From positions 3,968,001 through 4,032,000 of the forward strand of contig NZ_AP022601.1 of the NCBI RefSeq assembly GCF_010726765.1: a stretch of 64,000 bases of DNA, given 5' to 3'. The notes below the pieces were generated by a model. That model made no database searches. It was not told the origin of the DNA and worked only from the letters and a program-made list of their open reading frames with translations. The stretch is from Mycobacterium gallinarum (lineage in GTDB: Bacteria > Actinomycetota > Actinomycetes > Mycobacteriales > Mycobacteriaceae). Of this stretch, positions 47,592 to 60,158 are shown in pieces (within the stretch, counting starts at the first letter, position 1; each line of letters opens with the position of its first letter). The position numbers and the translations under genes were made by a program.

Positions 47592-48382
47592 TTCACCACC
47601 GCACCGGTGATCCGGTCGCACCACAGCAGACCGGCGCAGGCGAGCAGCACTCCCAAAACCAACAGCCATTCGCCGAATCCCCCCGCGAGGAGGAAGCTCA
47701 GCGGGTCGGCTCCGATCAGCTGTCCGAGTGCGATGCCGACGGCGGGCAGGCCGGCCAGCACGGCGGCCGTGGTCCGCGCTCCCGCCATACCGGCGTCGAC
47801 GCGGGAGGAGAACCGTTGCCGCTCAACCAGATCCCGCTGCGCGGTCTGCATGAGCGTGCCGATCGCCAGGCCGTGCGCCTGAGCCAGCTGCCAATACACC
47901 GCGAGCCGCTCCCAGTGCGCGGGCAGCGACGACCGCCGCGCCACGCTGAGCATGCCCGCGAAGACATCGGCGCCCAAGCGTGCGCGCGCAGCGATCGTCC
48001 GCAGCGCTGACGCGACGACGCCCTCGGTGTCATCGGCGGCAACGGTGAAGGCGGCGACGGGGTGGGCGCCGACCCGCAATTCTCCGACGAGGACGTCCAG
48101 CGCACCCCTGAGCGCGGCGGCTTCGGCATCGCGGGTCCGGCGCCGCCGCCGGTTCCGCCGCCGCATCTCGACGGTCCCGCCCGCAATGGCCGCGGCGACG
48201 ACGGCTCCGGTCGACGTGGCCGCACCCAATGCGAGTGTCAGCGCGACACCGCAGGGAACGAGAAGCCACGTTGCCAATCTCGGTTTCTGCGCGCCGGCGG
48301 GTAAGCGCGAACGGAGTCGGTGCCGCGCTGGTCCCGGCGCCGTCAGCAGCGCGAGCGCCAGCGCCAGTGCCGCACCGCTCAT
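47588..48382 (-). CDS. TadB-like type II secretion F-family protein (Rv3658c)
   Basis: A 264-residue platform protein with N-terminal hydrophobic helix, a second near residue 45 (VPCGVALTLALGAATSTGAV) and a C-terminal T2SSF domain (LGADVFAGMLSVARRSSLPA, then LAQAHGLAIGTLMQTA). It forms with TadC the inner-membrane base that the TadA ATPase drives. Four-base ATGA overlaps couple it to tadA upstream and tadC downstream. Confidence 0.87.
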   Translation of the reverse strand: MSGAALALALALLTAPGPARHRLRSRLPAGAQKPRLATWLLVPCGVALTLALGAATSTGAVVAAAIAGGTVEMRRRNRRRRRTRDAEAAALRGALDVLVGELRVGAHPVAAFTVAADDTEGVVASALRTIAARARLGADVFAGMLSVARRSSLPAHWERLAVYWQLAQAHGLAIGTLMQTAQRDLVERQRFSSRVDAGMAGARTTAAVLAGLPAVGIALGQLIGADPLSFLLAGGFGEWLLVLGVLLACAGLLWCDRITGAVVK

Positions 48383-49545
48383 GCCTGCCGCCGCTCGTGC
48401 ACAAGCGTTCGCAGCCGCTCGGCGCCACGGTCGAAGCCGATGCCCGTGCGCCAGGCGGTCACTGCACGGACGCGGCCGTCGCCGGCGGGGCTGAGCACCG
48501 CGATCTCGCTGAGCCGGCGTCGCCCGTTGCGATCGCGGCTGACGTGGACGAGTACCTGCACGGCCGCCGCGAGCTGACTGTGGAGCGCACCCCGGTCCAG
48601 TCCGCCGACCGCGGCAAGCGCTTCGAGTCGCGCGGGCACCTCGGCCGGTCTGTTGGCGTGTACGGTCCCCGCTCCACCGTCGTGACCGGTGTTGAGGGCG
48701 GCGAGCAGATCGACCACCTCGGCGCCGCGAACCTCGCCGACGACGATCCGGTCAGGTCTCATCCGCAGGGCCTGCTTGACCAGGTCGCGCACGGTCACTT
48801 CACCGACGCCCTCGACGTTGGCCGGTCGCGCGACGAGTTTCACCACATGCGGATGCGCCGGCTCCAGTTCGGCGGCGTCCTCGACGCAGACGACGCGCTC
48901 GTGCGCGGGAACCGCGCCGAGGATGGCGGCCAGCATCGTGGTCTTGCCTGCACCCGTGCCCCCGGACACCAGCAGAGCAAGGCGTGCCGCGATCACCTCG
49001 TTCAACAGCGCCGCGGCCGACGGCTCGATGGCTCCTGTCCGCGTCAGGGCGGCGAGGTCCTGCGTGGCGGGTCGCAACACCCGCAGGGACAGACACGTGC
49101 CCGCGGGGGCGATCGGCGACAGGACCGCGTGCAGACGCACGGTGCACTGCCCGCTGCCCAGTCCGGTCAGCTGGCCGTCCACCCAGGGTTGCGCCTCGTC
49201 GAGCCGACGTCCGGCCGACAACGCCAGCCGTTGGGCCAACCGCCGCACGGCATCGTCGTCGGCGAATCGAATCGACGTGCGCCGCAGGCCGTCACCATCG
49301 TCGACCCACACCGCGTCGGGCGCGGTGACCAGAACATCGGTGGTCCCCTCTGCACGCAGCAGCGGGTCGAGCACACCGGCCCCGGTGAGTTCGGTCTGCA
49401 ATACGCGCAGGCCGCTGAGCACCTCGGCGTCCCCGAGCAAGCCACCGGACTCCGCTCGGATGGCGGCTGCGACCGCAGTCGGCCGCAGGGGTCCGGACTC
49501 CGCGGCCAGCCGCTCGCGGACGCGCTCAACCAGCGAGGCGCTCAT
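48379..49545 (-). CDS. TadA-like secretion ATPase (Rv3659c)
   Basis: A 388-residue CpaF/TadA ATPase that powers assembly of tad (Flp-type) pili. The N-terminal domain is followed by Walker [19 protein letters not shown], the Asp box [12 protein letters not shown], Walker [20 protein letters not shown] and the His box [16 protein letters not shown]. All catalytic parts are intact. It overlaps its neighbours on both sides by four bases. Confidence 0.93.
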   Translation of the reverse strand: MSASLVERVRERLAAESGPLRPTAVAAAIRAESGGLLGDAEVLSGLRVLQTELTGAGVLDPLLRAEGTTDVLVTAPDAVWVDDGDGLRRTSIRFADDDAVRRLAQRLALSAGRRLDEAQPWVDGQLTGLGSGQCTVRLHAVLSPIAPAGTCLSLRVLRPATQDLAALTRTGAIEPSAAALLNEVIAARLALLVSGGTGAGKTTMLAAILGAVPAHERVVCVEDAAELEPAHPHVVKLVARPANVEGVGEVTVRDLVKQALRMRPDRIVVGEVRGAEVVDLLAALNTGHDGGAGTVHANRPAEVPARLEALAAVGGLDRGALHSQLAAAVQVLVHVSRDRNGRRRLSEIAVLSPAGDGRVRAVTAWRTGIGFDRGAERLRTLVHERRQA

Positions 49546-50615
49546 GCCGCGCTCACCACCGGATGCTGGTGCAGTACCGCCATCACCCGGCGCGCGGCAC
49601 TGGCGAGCGGAGAGCGGCGGCGCAACCGAAGACCACCGTGTTCCAGCGTCTCGGCAATACCGGCTTGCGGTCGCATCGCGGCAAGGAGTGGAAGGCCGAC
49701 GATCTCGGCCACGTCGGAGGATCGCAGCCCGCCCGGTGCGGGCCCCCGCACGACCAGGCCAGCGTTGGGGTTCACCGTGGAAACCCAGCGTGCGACGCGT
49801 TCGGCTGCGGCGCAGGACCGCACATCAGCCGGGGCGAGGACGATGACGAGATCCGCGGATTCGAGTGCGGTCTCGGCCGCCGCGGTCGATCGCCTCGGCA
49901 CGTCGCAGATCACCGTCGCGCCGCCCCGGCTGCCCGCATCGACGACGGCACCGAGGGGCGCGGCGTCGACGTCGCCGCCTCCGCGACCGCCCGAGAGCAC
50001 ACAAACGCCGCGTTGCCGTGGCAGCGCATCGCGTAGCGATGCGTAGTTCAGCCGTCCGCCCTGCAGCGTCAGATCCGGCCAGCGCAGCCCGGCGTCCGCC
50101 TCGATCCCCAGCAGGAGGTCGATGCCGCCGCTCCACGGATCGGTGTCGATGAGCAGCGCGTCGGTCACCTGAGCCGCCGTCTGCGCCAGCGCAGCCGCGA
50201 ACACCGATGCGCCCGCTCCACCCCGTCCCGCGATGACTGCGACCACCGCGCCGCGCGCGACGTCGGCCACTGCGGCTTCGGCGGCTTCGGACAGCTCGGC
50301 CATCAGCTCGCCGTCCTGGACGGGCAAGGCCACGACGCGCTGCGCGCCGACTGCGATGGCGGCCTGGAAGTCGGCGGGGCTGGGCTCCGACCGCGTGATC
50401 AGGATGACGCAGCCTCGCCTCGGTAACAGCCGCTGCGCGCAGCGGTGGGCTGCCCCGCGGTCGAGCAGGACGGCCACCGCGCCCGTCCAGACCTTGCGAC
50501 CGGATGGTTCGCTGGCGTGAACGACTTCGACACCGGCCGCGGCGGCGATGCGATCAACATCGTCGCGAAGCTCAGCGTCGCCCGTCAGAGCGAGAATCCC
50601 GGCGGTGGTTCCCAT
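49542..50615 (-). CDS. ssd: Septum-site-determining/TadZ-like protein Ssd (Rv3660c)
   Basis: A 357-residue ParA/MinD-type protein. The N-terminal receiver-like domain precedes a deviant Walker A ([20 protein letters not shown]), in which the conserved GKT Lys is missing, and a later [14 protein letters not shown]. Such TadZ/CpaE proteins position the secretion machine at a pole; the M. tuberculosis orthologue Ssd affects septation. First gene of the tad operon, with the promoter in the 470-bp gap to Rv3661. Confidence 0.88.
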   Translation of the reverse strand: MGTTAGILALTGDAELRDDVDRIAAAAGVEVVHASEPSGRKVWTGAVAVLLDRGAAHRCAQRLLPRRGCVILITRSEPSPADFQAAIAVGAQRVVALPVQDGELMAELSEAAEAAVADVARGAVVAVIAGRGGAGASVFAAALAQTAAQVTDALLIDTDPWSGGIDLLLGIEADAGLRWPDLTLQGGRLNYASLRDALPRQRGVCVLSGGRGGGDVDAAPLGAVVDAGSRGGATVICDVPRRSTAAAETALESADLVIVLAPADVRSCAAAERVARWVSTVNPNAGLVVRGPAPGGLRSSDVAEIVGLPLLAAMRPQAGIAETLEHGGLRLRRRSPLASAARRVMAVLHQHPVVSAA

Positions 50616-50837
50616 GAGCCCACCATGCGGGCTGTCGCTAACGCCGCGCCACCGTCAACCCGGACTCTGTGGATGAACCGCAAATTGGGGACCACCGGCA
50701 AAAATTGACGGCGAAAACGATATTCCGCAACCACGGGCCGTCGGTTCATCTGTCCGAAAGACGAACGTTGCGACAATGAGGATGGTGCCCGCACACGGAG
50801 CGAGTTGGCGACGGAGAGAAGACACACCAGAAAAAGG

Positions 50838-50923
50838 GACGACCCCCGCCAGGGGGGGAGGAGGCGGAGGTCGTCGTGTATCAGCCCCGGGGGGTCGGGC
50901 TGATGCACACCCGGCATAAGCCG
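50838..50923 (+). ncRNA. Three tandem hairpins, candidate structured leader
   Basis: Within the 472-bp gap between ssd and the HAD gene, three perfect stems follow one another: GACGACC/GGTCGTC (50838-50844 with 50869-50875, extended by CCGCC/GGCGG), ATCAGCCC/GGGCTGAT (50880-50887 with 50897-50904) and CGGC/GCCG (50912-50923). The first hides the ribosome site GGAGG of a small frame. This may be a regulatory leader of the HAD gene or a separate RNA; the strand is inferred from the small frame. Confidence 0.45.
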
Positions 50924-50977
50924 AGTAATAATCACTATACACACGGCCACATGGATGGGCGCAAGTGTCGCGCCTGA
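50876..50977 (+). CDS. Possible 33-residue leader peptide
   Basis: A GTG-started frame with GGAGG five bases upstream reads MYQPRGVGLMHTRHKPSNNH then YTHGHMDGRKCRA and stops at 50977. It is His/Arg-rich. Its ribosome site lies in the first hairpin of the structured leader, so its translation could be coupled to RNA folding. It may equally be a chance frame. Confidence 0.3.
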   Translation: MYQPRGVGLMHTRHKPSNNHYTHGHMDGRKCRA

Positions 50978-51087
50978 TTAAAAAGCATGGGCGTAGCAGG
51001 AAAAATGCAGTCACCGGCACCTGTCGGAGACTGTCATTTCATAGACTCTCTTTCCTCCGGCGCAGTGCACGGCCCTATGCTGGATCC

Positions 51088-51945
51088 GTGGCCGCATCCC
51101 GCCCCAGCTTTGAAGGCCCAAATGAGGCGCAAACGATGCACCCGGCTAACGAACCGGTCCGGACCGCCGCCTTCTTCGATCTTGACAAAACGGTCATCGC
51201 GAAGTCGAGCACACTAGCGTTCAGCAAACCTTTCTTCGATCAGGGGCTAATCAATCGGCGGACGGTTTTGAAGTCCGCGTACGCCCAGTTTCTCTTCCTG
51301 ATGTCGGGCGCCGACCACGATCAGATGGACCGGATGCGCTCCTATCTGACCAACATGTGCACCGGGTGGGACGTCGAGCAGGTGAAGTCGATCGTCGGTG
51401 AGACACTGCACGAGATCGTCAACCCACTGGTGTTCGCCGAGGCTGCCGAACTCATCGCCGACCACAAGCTGTGCGGTCGGGATGTGGTGGTCGTTTCTGC
51501 CTCTGGCGAGGAAATTGTCGCCCCGATCGCCCGCGCGCTCGGGGCCACCCATGCGATGGCGACCCGCATGGTCGTCGAGGACGGCAAGTACACCGGCGAC
51601 ATCGCCTTCTACTGCTTCGGCGAAGGCAAGGTGCAGGCGATCCGCGAGCTAGCGGCCCGCGAGGGATACGCGCTCGAACATTGCTACGCCTACTCCGACT
51701 CGGTCACCGATGTGCCGATGCTCGAAACGGTCGGCCACCCCACCGTGGTAAACCCGGACCGCACATTGCGCAAAGAAGCATCGGCGCGTGGCTGGCCGGT
51801 GCTGACGTTCTCCAAGCCGGTGTCGCTTCGGGACCGCATCCCAGCACCATCGGGAGCGGCCATGGCAACCACCGCTGCGGTCGGTGTCAGCGCGCTGGCG
51901 GCCGGCGCGCTGACGTACTCGTTGTTGCGCCGTTTCGCCTTCTGA
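51088..51945 (+). CDS. HAD-family SerB-like hydrolase with C-terminal membrane anchor (Rv3661)
   Basis: A 285-residue HAD phosphatase. Motif I is AAFFDLDKTVIAKSS, motif II SASGEE, and motif III/IV YSDSVTDVPMLETVG, as in SerB-type IB phosphatases. The C-terminus ATTAAVGVSALAAGALTYSL is a membrane helix. The GTG at 51088 gives a length close to the 287 residues of Rv3661; ATG 51136 is the alternative. Streptomyces relatives are called morphological-differentiation proteins, though the substrate is unknown. The Ms1 RNA gene follows it. Confidence 0.85.
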   Translation: MAASRPSFEGPNEAQTMHPANEPVRTAAFFDLDKTVIAKSSTLAFSKPFFDQGLINRRTVLKSAYAQFLFLMSGADHDQMDRMRSYLTNMCTGWDVEQVKSIVGETLHEIVNPLVFAEAAELIADHKLCGRDVVVVSASGEEIVAPIARALGATHAMATRMVVEDGKYTGDIAFYCFGEGKVQAIRELAAREGYALEHCYAYSDSVTDVPMLETVGHPTVVNPDRTLRKEASARGWPVLTFSKPVSLRDRIPAPSGAAMATTAAVGVSALAAGALTYSLLRRFAF

Positions 51946-52020
51946 TCCGGCTCGTCGGCTGCTTCCTGCGTTTTTCGCGGGCACTGCGCGTAACGATCCG
52001 GCGACGCGGCCATTTGCCCC

Positions 52021-52049
52021 TTGATGTGACCGCGGTCACGGAGTACAAA
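52021..52049 (+). promoter_or_regulatory. Ms1 promoter with palindrome in the spacer
   Basis: TTGATG (52021-52026), 17 bp, TACAAA (52044-52049) form a SigA-type promoter. The spacer contains the perfect palindrome GTGACCGCGGTCAC (52026-52039), which also fits the CRP pattern TGTGA-N6-TCAC. A factor bound there would sit between -35 and -10. Start site expected near 52056. Confidence 0.65.
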
Positions 52050-52055
52050 GGAATC

Positions 52056-52357
52056 ACGGAAGCTTGGTGAGGCCAAGGCCGAGTCGGAAGAGAAGGCTCG
52101 GATCTCCCGAACCAGGCTACCCAGCACGGATCCCGGCACCCACGCGGAGCACATGCCGCGGAATAGGCAAAAGTGTTGCGGGCCTGCGTAATTGCGATAG
52201 CGGACGGTTTCGACGGCCCCTTGGGTGGGGTTGCAGCCGGAGCGCATCGACAAGACGCCGAGGCCACCCACGCAACCGACCAGAGCACGCATGGTAACCG
52301 GAGTCCGTGCTAGCGGGCGGCGAGCCGAATCAGTTCGGAACGTCGCCCGCTTTACTT
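52056..52357 (+). ncRNA. Ms1/6S-like RNA (MTS2823 homologue)
   Basis: The gap between Rv3661 and Rv3662c is where Ms1 of M. smegmatis, MTS2823 of M. tuberculosis and the Streptomyces 6S-like RNA are encoded. Here a promoter at 52021-52049 and a terminator at 52314-52349 bracket about 300 bases, the known size of Ms1. No gene on either strand is supported in this interval. Ms1 binds core RNA polymerase free of sigma factor in stationary phase. Identity rests on gene order, size and signals; sequence homology was not computed. Confidence 0.75.
52314..52349 (+). terminator. Terminator of the Ms1 RNA
   Basis: CGGGCGGCGAGCCGAA pairs with TTCGGAACGTCGCCCG around a four-base loop TCAG and is followed on the plus strand by CTTTACTTTG. 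The stem ends two bases before the Rv3662c stop codon. Confidence 0.75.
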
Positions 52358-53134
52358 TGCTGGAGGGCCCTCGCCGACGCTGCCCTGCGCGATCGCCAAC
52401 GCCTCCCGCGCACCGGCATGCAGCGCACGACAACTCATCAGCAGCCAGGCGGTGAGGCCGTCGGGGGTCCCGGACGCGAACCCGCGCGCGGCAGCGCGAT
52501 AGTCGCCCGACTGGCGCATCCAGTACACCTCGGGCACACCCAGCCCGTGCGGGTCCAGCCCAGTCGAGATCGTCACCAACCGCGAAACGGCCCGCGCCAC
52601 CACTCCGTCTGCGCTGCCGAACGGGGCCAGCGTCAGCAGTTCACCGTGCGCGACGGCCGCAAGCACCGGCGCGGGCACCCCCCGGCCTCGCGTGGGTCCA
52701 GGGATCCCGCCGGTCACGATGGCGGCCAACAGCTCCAGACGACGGCCGACGTCGGTGTCCGAACGCGGGCGGCCCAGGTGGTCGTCGTCGGCGATATCGG
52801 CGGCCGCCAGTGCATGCAGCCTCGCGATGGCCTGCATCGGGGCGCGCTGCCACACCCCGATCAGGGACGTCGCTCCGCCCTCCAGCGATTCGGATACGCG
52901 CAGGGCGCCGGCGAGGATCGGGTCTGGGCCCTCCTCCGACAACTGCAGCGCGCCGCCGTCCAGAACCGACGACGCCCGCGCCGCCCGCAGCCCCGCCTCG
53001 GCTGCGTTCGCCGGCCACCCGCGAAGGTTGGCACGGTGCCGGTGCGCTCGCCCCAAGGCGTCGCTGGCTTCGGCACACGCTTCAGCCACGCCTGGCAGCT
53101 CTGCCAGGGGGGCCAATGGGTCGGCGGTGGTCAC
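52352..53134 (-). CDS. Conserved actinobacterial protein (Rv3662c)
   Basis: A 260-residue soluble, helix-rich, alanine-rich protein in the Rv3662c position. Segments such as AAEAGLRAARASSVLDGGAL and LHALAAADIADDDHLGRP resemble the helical part of Fic-like proteins, but the HPFxxGNG loop is absent. Streptomyces relatives are called oxidoreductases by annotation only. No function can be supported. Divergent from acs and convergent with the Ms1 RNA. Confidence 0.7.
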   Translation of the reverse strand: MTTADPLAPLAELPGVAEACAEASDALGRAHRHRANLRGWPANAAEAGLRAARASSVLDGGALQLSEEGPDPILAGALRVSESLEGGATSLIGVWQRAPMQAIARLHALAAADIADDDHLGRPRSDTDVGRRLELLAAIVTGGIPGPTRGRGVPAPVLAAVAHGELLTLAPFGSADGVVARAVSRLVTISTGLDPHGLGVPEVYWMRQSGDYRAAARGFASGTPDGLTAWLLMSCRALHAGAREALAIAQGSVGEGPPAK

Positions 53135-53260
53135 GGCAGCACACGCTAGCCGACCGTTGGGCCCGTCTGTCGCGACGTTCGGCGCTCGCGACGCACCGCC
53201 TGCGGAGCGAGCTGTGACTTGCAGACCTGATCATCAGCCTGGGTGACTACGCTCACAGAC

Positions 53261-55234
<1,974 letters not shown>

Positions 55235-55253
55235 TCAGTGCACGAGGAGGGCG

Positions 55254-56540
55254 ATGGACACAACCGGATCCGCAGTCCCCGCTGCACTGCGCCGGGCGCA
55301 TGAGTTGTTCGTCGCAGGTCAGGTCGACGCGTCCTACCTTGCCGCCGCGGCCATTCGACGCGTGGTGGTCGAGAGCTGGCAGCGCAGCATCGCCACCGGT
55401 GTGGACCCTGACCTGAGCGGTTCACCAGCGGCGGCAGCGTTGTGCCGCAACGAGACCACCCTCGCCAAGATGCGTGCAGGCCACCCGTTGGCGGCGACGT
55501 TACCCATAATCCGTCGGTTGCTCGTCAGCGACGCCGCCGATTCCGGTGTGGTCGTGGCGGTCTCGGCGGCGGATGGCACTCTGCTGTGGGTCGAGGGTGA
55601 CAGCGCGGCATGCCGCCGGGCCGAATCGATGAACTTCGTTCCCGGTGCCGACTGGAGTGAACGCGGTGCGGGGACCAATGCCCCGGGGACGGCGCTGGCG
55701 CTGGACCGCGAAATCCAGATCCGCGAATCTGAGCACTTCTCCCGAATCGTCCAACCCTGGAACTGCACAGCGGTCCCCGTCCATGATCCGGCGACCGGGG
55801 CCCTCATCGGCGCCGTGGACCTGACCGGCGACGGCCAGGTCGCCTCGCCTCAGGCGCTGGGGCTGGTTCGCGCAACGGTGGCGGCGGTCGAAAGCCAGTT
55901 GGCGCTGATGCATCTGACGGCCTCGAAGACGACGCCCACAACGGCACAGCCACGACTGGCCGTTCTGGGCGGCAATCGTCCGCGCTGGATCGCGCCCGAC
56001 GACGACGGCCGAGTTCAATCGTTCTCGTTGACCGGCCGGCACGCCGACATCCTTGTTCTGCTGACCCGCCACCCCGAGGGGCTCAGCGCCGACCACCTTG
56101 CATTGCTGCTCGACGAAAAGGATCTCGACGTCGTCACCGTGCGCGCGGAAATGTCGCGACTGCGCCGTGTGATCGGTCCACACCACCTGGATTCGCGTCC
56201 CTACCGACTGACCGGGTTGGTCAGCAGTGACCTCAGTGAGGTGTTCGACGCACTCGCCGCCGACGATGTCGAGGACGCGCTCCGCTGCTATGCCGGTCCG
56301 CTTCTGCCGCAATCGGTGTCACCGGCGATCGCGCGCGTTCGCACCGAACTTTCCATGAGTGTTCGCGGCGCGGTGCTGGCGGCTGGACGACCCGCACTAC
56401 TTCGCCGCTGGCTGGAGACGCCGGAAGGCCGCGATGACCGGGACGGATGGCAGATGCTTCACGATGTCGCTGGAACGGGACCAGCGGCGCGTGCACGGGC
56501 CAGCGGGCACCTTGCCGGCCTTGATCTCGAACTGGGTTAG
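55254..56540 (+). CDS. GAF-domain transcriptional regulator of the dehydrogenase genes
   Basis: A 428-residue regulator related to the AcoR group but without the sigma-54 AAA+ domain, as expected in mycobacteria. An N-terminal helical region (VVVESWQRSIATGVDPDLSG, the SW.R motif of AcoR proteins) precedes a GAF domain (MNFVPGADWSERGAGTNAPG, then IVQPWNCTAVPVHDPATGAL). The C-terminal half has winged-helix-like segments (RHADILVLLTRHPEGLSADH). ATG 55254 has GAGGAGG close upstream. It should sense a small carbonyl or alcohol and activate the adjacent aldehyde/alcohol dehydrogenase genes. Confidence 0.8.
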   Translation: MDTTGSAVPAALRRAHELFVAGQVDASYLAAAAIRRVVVESWQRSIATGVDPDLSGSPAAAALCRNETTLAKMRAGHPLAATLPIIRRLLVSDAADSGVVVAVSAADGTLLWVEGDSAACRRAESMNFVPGADWSERGAGTNAPGTALALDREIQIRESEHFSRIVQPWNCTAVPVHDPATGALIGAVDLTGDGQVASPQALGLVRATVAAVESQLALMHLTASKTTPTTAQPRLAVLGGNRPRWIAPDDDGRVQSFSLTGRHADILVLLTRHPEGLSADHLALLLDEKDLDVVTVRAEMSRLRRVIGPHHLDSRPYRLTGLVSSDLSEVFDALAADDVEDALRCYAGPLLPQSVSPAIARVRTELSMSVRGAVLAAGRPALLRRWLETPEGRDDRDGWQMLHDVAGTGPAARARASGHLAGLDLELG

Positions 56541-56556
56541 TCGCCGCCGCCCAACC

Positions 56557-56574
56557 GTTGCGAAAGCTTGCAAC
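56557..56574. promoter_or_regulatory. Inverted repeat upstream of the aldehyde dehydrogenase gene
   Basis: GTTGC-N8-GCAAC (56557-56574) with AAGCTT at its centre lies 83 bp upstream of the ALDH start, and a further GTGCAAC follows at 56579-56585. The pattern resembles the GTTGCA/TGCAAC elements bound by AcoR-type regulators, so the upstream GAF protein is the likely binder. Confidence 0.55.
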
Positions 56575-56656
56575 CGTGGTGCAACCCTTTCTTTCCTACC
56601 TTCAGTGACGTGCGCCACAGCTGGTGTCGGCGACACCGGACAGGGAAGGAAGATCC

Positions 56657-58180
<1,524 letters not shown>

Positions 58181-58228
58181 TACCCGACTAATCATCGATC
58201 AACCCGCCAATTAACAAGGAGTACGAAC

Positions 58229-59293
58229 ATGACACAGACACTCGACAACAACGTCGCCGGCAACACCGCGGTCGCCACGATGCGCGCCGCGGTGGTTACA
58301 GAATTCGGTGCGCCACTGGACATCACAGATGTGGAACTACCCGTGCCCGGATACGGCGAAGCCCTCGTCAAGCTGGAGACATCAGGCGTTTGCCACACCG
58401 ATTTGCATGCGGCGCACGGTGACTGGCCGGTGAAACCGGCTCCCCCTTTCGTTCCCGGGCACGAGGGATACGGCACCGTAGTGGCCCTCGGCGAGGGAGT
58501 TCAGGATCTCGCTGTCGGCGACAAGGTCGGCAATGCGTGGCTGTGGTCGGCGTGCGGCAGCTGCGAATTCTGCCGCACCGGCTGGGAGACGCTGTGCGAG
58601 AGCCAACGTAACGGCGGCTATTCAGTCGACGGCAGCTTCGGCACGTACATGGTGGTGAACGCCGCCTACGCGGCGCGCATCCCCGAGGGCGCGGATCCGC
58701 TCGAGGTTGCTCCGATCCTGTGCGCCGGTGTGACCGTGTACAAGGGGCTCAAGGTCACCGACACCCGACCCGGTCAGTGGGTCGCGATCTCGGGCATCGG
58801 CGGTCTCGGTCATATCGCGGTGCAGTATGCCCGAGCGATGGGGCTACGCGTGGTGGCCGTGGACATCGACGACGCGAAGCTGGCACTTGCCGAACGACTC
58901 GGCGCCGAGGTCACCGTGAACGCCCAGACCCAGGATGCGATTGCCGAAGTGCTGAAGGCGACCGGCGGCGTGCATGGTGTGCTCGTCACCGCGGTGCATC
59001 CACAGGCGTTCGGGCAGGCAATCGGCCTGGCGCGGCGCGGCGGCACCATCGTCTTCAACGGTCTTCCGCCAGGCGACTTTCCAGCACCCATATTCGACAT
59101 CGTCCTCAAGGGACTCACCATTCGCGGCTCGATCGTCGGCACCCGCCAGGACATGGCCGAGGCGCTCGACTTCTACGCCCGCGGGCTCATTCACCCCACC
59201 GTCACGAGCGCGGGCCTCGACGACGTCAACGAGGTGTTCGAGCGGATGGAGCGTGGCCAGATCGACGGTCGCATCGTCATCGACTACCGGTAG
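58229..59293 (+). CDS. Zinc-dependent alcohol dehydrogenase (AdhP family)
   Basis: A 354-residue medium-chain dehydrogenase. Catalytic zinc ligands are in SGVCHTDLHAAHGDWPV and PGHEGYGTVVALGEGV; the structural zinc site is CGSCEFCRTGWETLC; the NAD fold is ISGIGGLGHIAVQYA. It oxidises short primary alcohols, probably ethanol, to the aldehyde used by the upstream ALDH. AAGGAG lies nine bases before the ATG. Confidence 0.95.
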   Translation: MTQTLDNNVAGNTAVATMRAAVVTEFGAPLDITDVELPVPGYGEALVKLETSGVCHTDLHAAHGDWPVKPAPPFVPGHEGYGTVVALGEGVQDLAVGDKVGNAWLWSACGSCEFCRTGWETLCESQRNGGYSVDGSFGTYMVVNAAYAARIPEGADPLEVAPILCAGVTVYKGLKVTDTRPGQWVAISGIGGLGHIAVQYARAMGLRVVAVDIDDAKLALAERLGAEVTVNAQTQDAIAEVLKATGGVHGVLVTAVHPQAFGQAIGLARRGGTIVFNGLPPGDFPAPIFDIVLKGLTIRGSIVGTRQDMAEALDFYARGLIHPTVTSAGLDDVNEVFERMERGQIDGRIVIDYR

Positions 59294-59311
59294 GCGAGGA
59301 GCGAGACCTAG

Positions 59312-60025
59312 TCAGGCGGCCGGCGCTGCACCGACGGGAACGAATCCGGAGCCGGGCCGATTCTTCGCGACAATGTCGGCCAACTGCGTGTTGAACGACA
59401 TGTTCACCGCGGGCGTGTGCAGTGGGATGTATTTGATGATGCACGTCGGAAGCTCTTCGGAGAACGCGCCGTGGATCATGCCCACCAGCCGGTTGTTGAC
59501 GGTCACTGGTGCGCCGGAGTCGCCCGGCTGCCCGCACACCTGGTTGATGAAGGTACCCGGCTCGTCGCCCGGGCCCCAGGTGATGCCGCACGAGTACCCG
59601 GTGGTGCGGCCGAGCTTGCAGGCGATGTCGCCGACGACGGGGTCGGGGCCGAGGCCGTCGATCTGGAATCCGTCGATGTTGTTGACCGGACGCACCTTCT
59701 GCGGGTCGAACTGGATGACCGCGTAGTCGAGAAGATCGTTGCCCGCCACCATCGTGCCGAGCACGCCGGCATCCTCGTGGCCCTCCGCGGCGACCTGCGC
59801 GCCCGGACCACCGCAGTGCGCGGAGGTGAATCCGATAAGGCTGCCCCGGTTGTCGTTACCGATGGCAGTGAGCGTGCAGAACGTCTCGCCGTTGACCACC
59901 AGACCCGAGCCACCGCCCAGCGTGACGGGATCCTGGGCGTGCGCGATCGCGGCGGTCGGCACGAATAACGCGATCAGGGTGGCGACAACCATGGGGATCC
60001 GCAGGCAGCGGCCGCTGCTCCTCAA
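59312..60025 (-). CDS. Secreted S1-family serine protease (Rv3668c)
   Basis: A 237-residue exported chymotrypsin-fold protein. The TTG at 60025 was chosen because GAGGAGG lies eight bases upstream and yields a signal peptide ending near AIAHAQD. The His is in FTSAHCGGPG, the Asp in DLLDYAVIQFD, and the Ser in GQPGDSGAPV, a complete triad, with cysteine pairs for disulphides. Related to Streptomyces alpha-lytic-type proteases and to Rv3668c. The substrate is unknown. Divergent from the Rv3669-like gene. Confidence 0.85.
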   Translation of the reverse strand: MRSSGRCLRIPMVVATLIALFVPTAAIAHAQDPVTLGGGSGLVVNGETFCTLTAIGNDNRGSLIGFTSAHCGGPGAQVAAEGHEDAGVLGTMVAGNDLLDYAVIQFDPQKVRPVNNIDGFQIDGLGPDPVVGDIACKLGRTTGYSCGITWGPGDEPGTFINQVCGQPGDSGAPVTVNNRLVGMIHGAFSEELPTCIIKYIPLHTPAVNMSFNTQLADIVAKNRPGSGFVPVGAAPAA

Positions 60026-60158
60026 CTGAAGAACCTCCTCGACTCGCCCGACCTGCGATCCCGTTCGTCGTCCAAGTCTAACGTCGGCCGGAATCGTTTG
60101 ACCGCGCGCCGCATGGCAACATGAACCGCAGACCGACATGAATGCGGGAGGAATTGTC

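Noticed and set aside
50735..51040. The Ms1 RNA placed in the ssd-HAD gap
   Set aside because: This gap also holds hairpins, but no well-spaced promoter was found. Known gene order puts the 6S-like RNA between the HAD gene and Rv3662c, where promoter, terminator and size all fit.
51690..52433. Minus-strand frame covering the Ms1 interval
   Set aside because: It runs antisense through the HAD gene and across the Rv3662c end, has no RBS-supported start, and the interval has RNA-gene signals on the plus strand.
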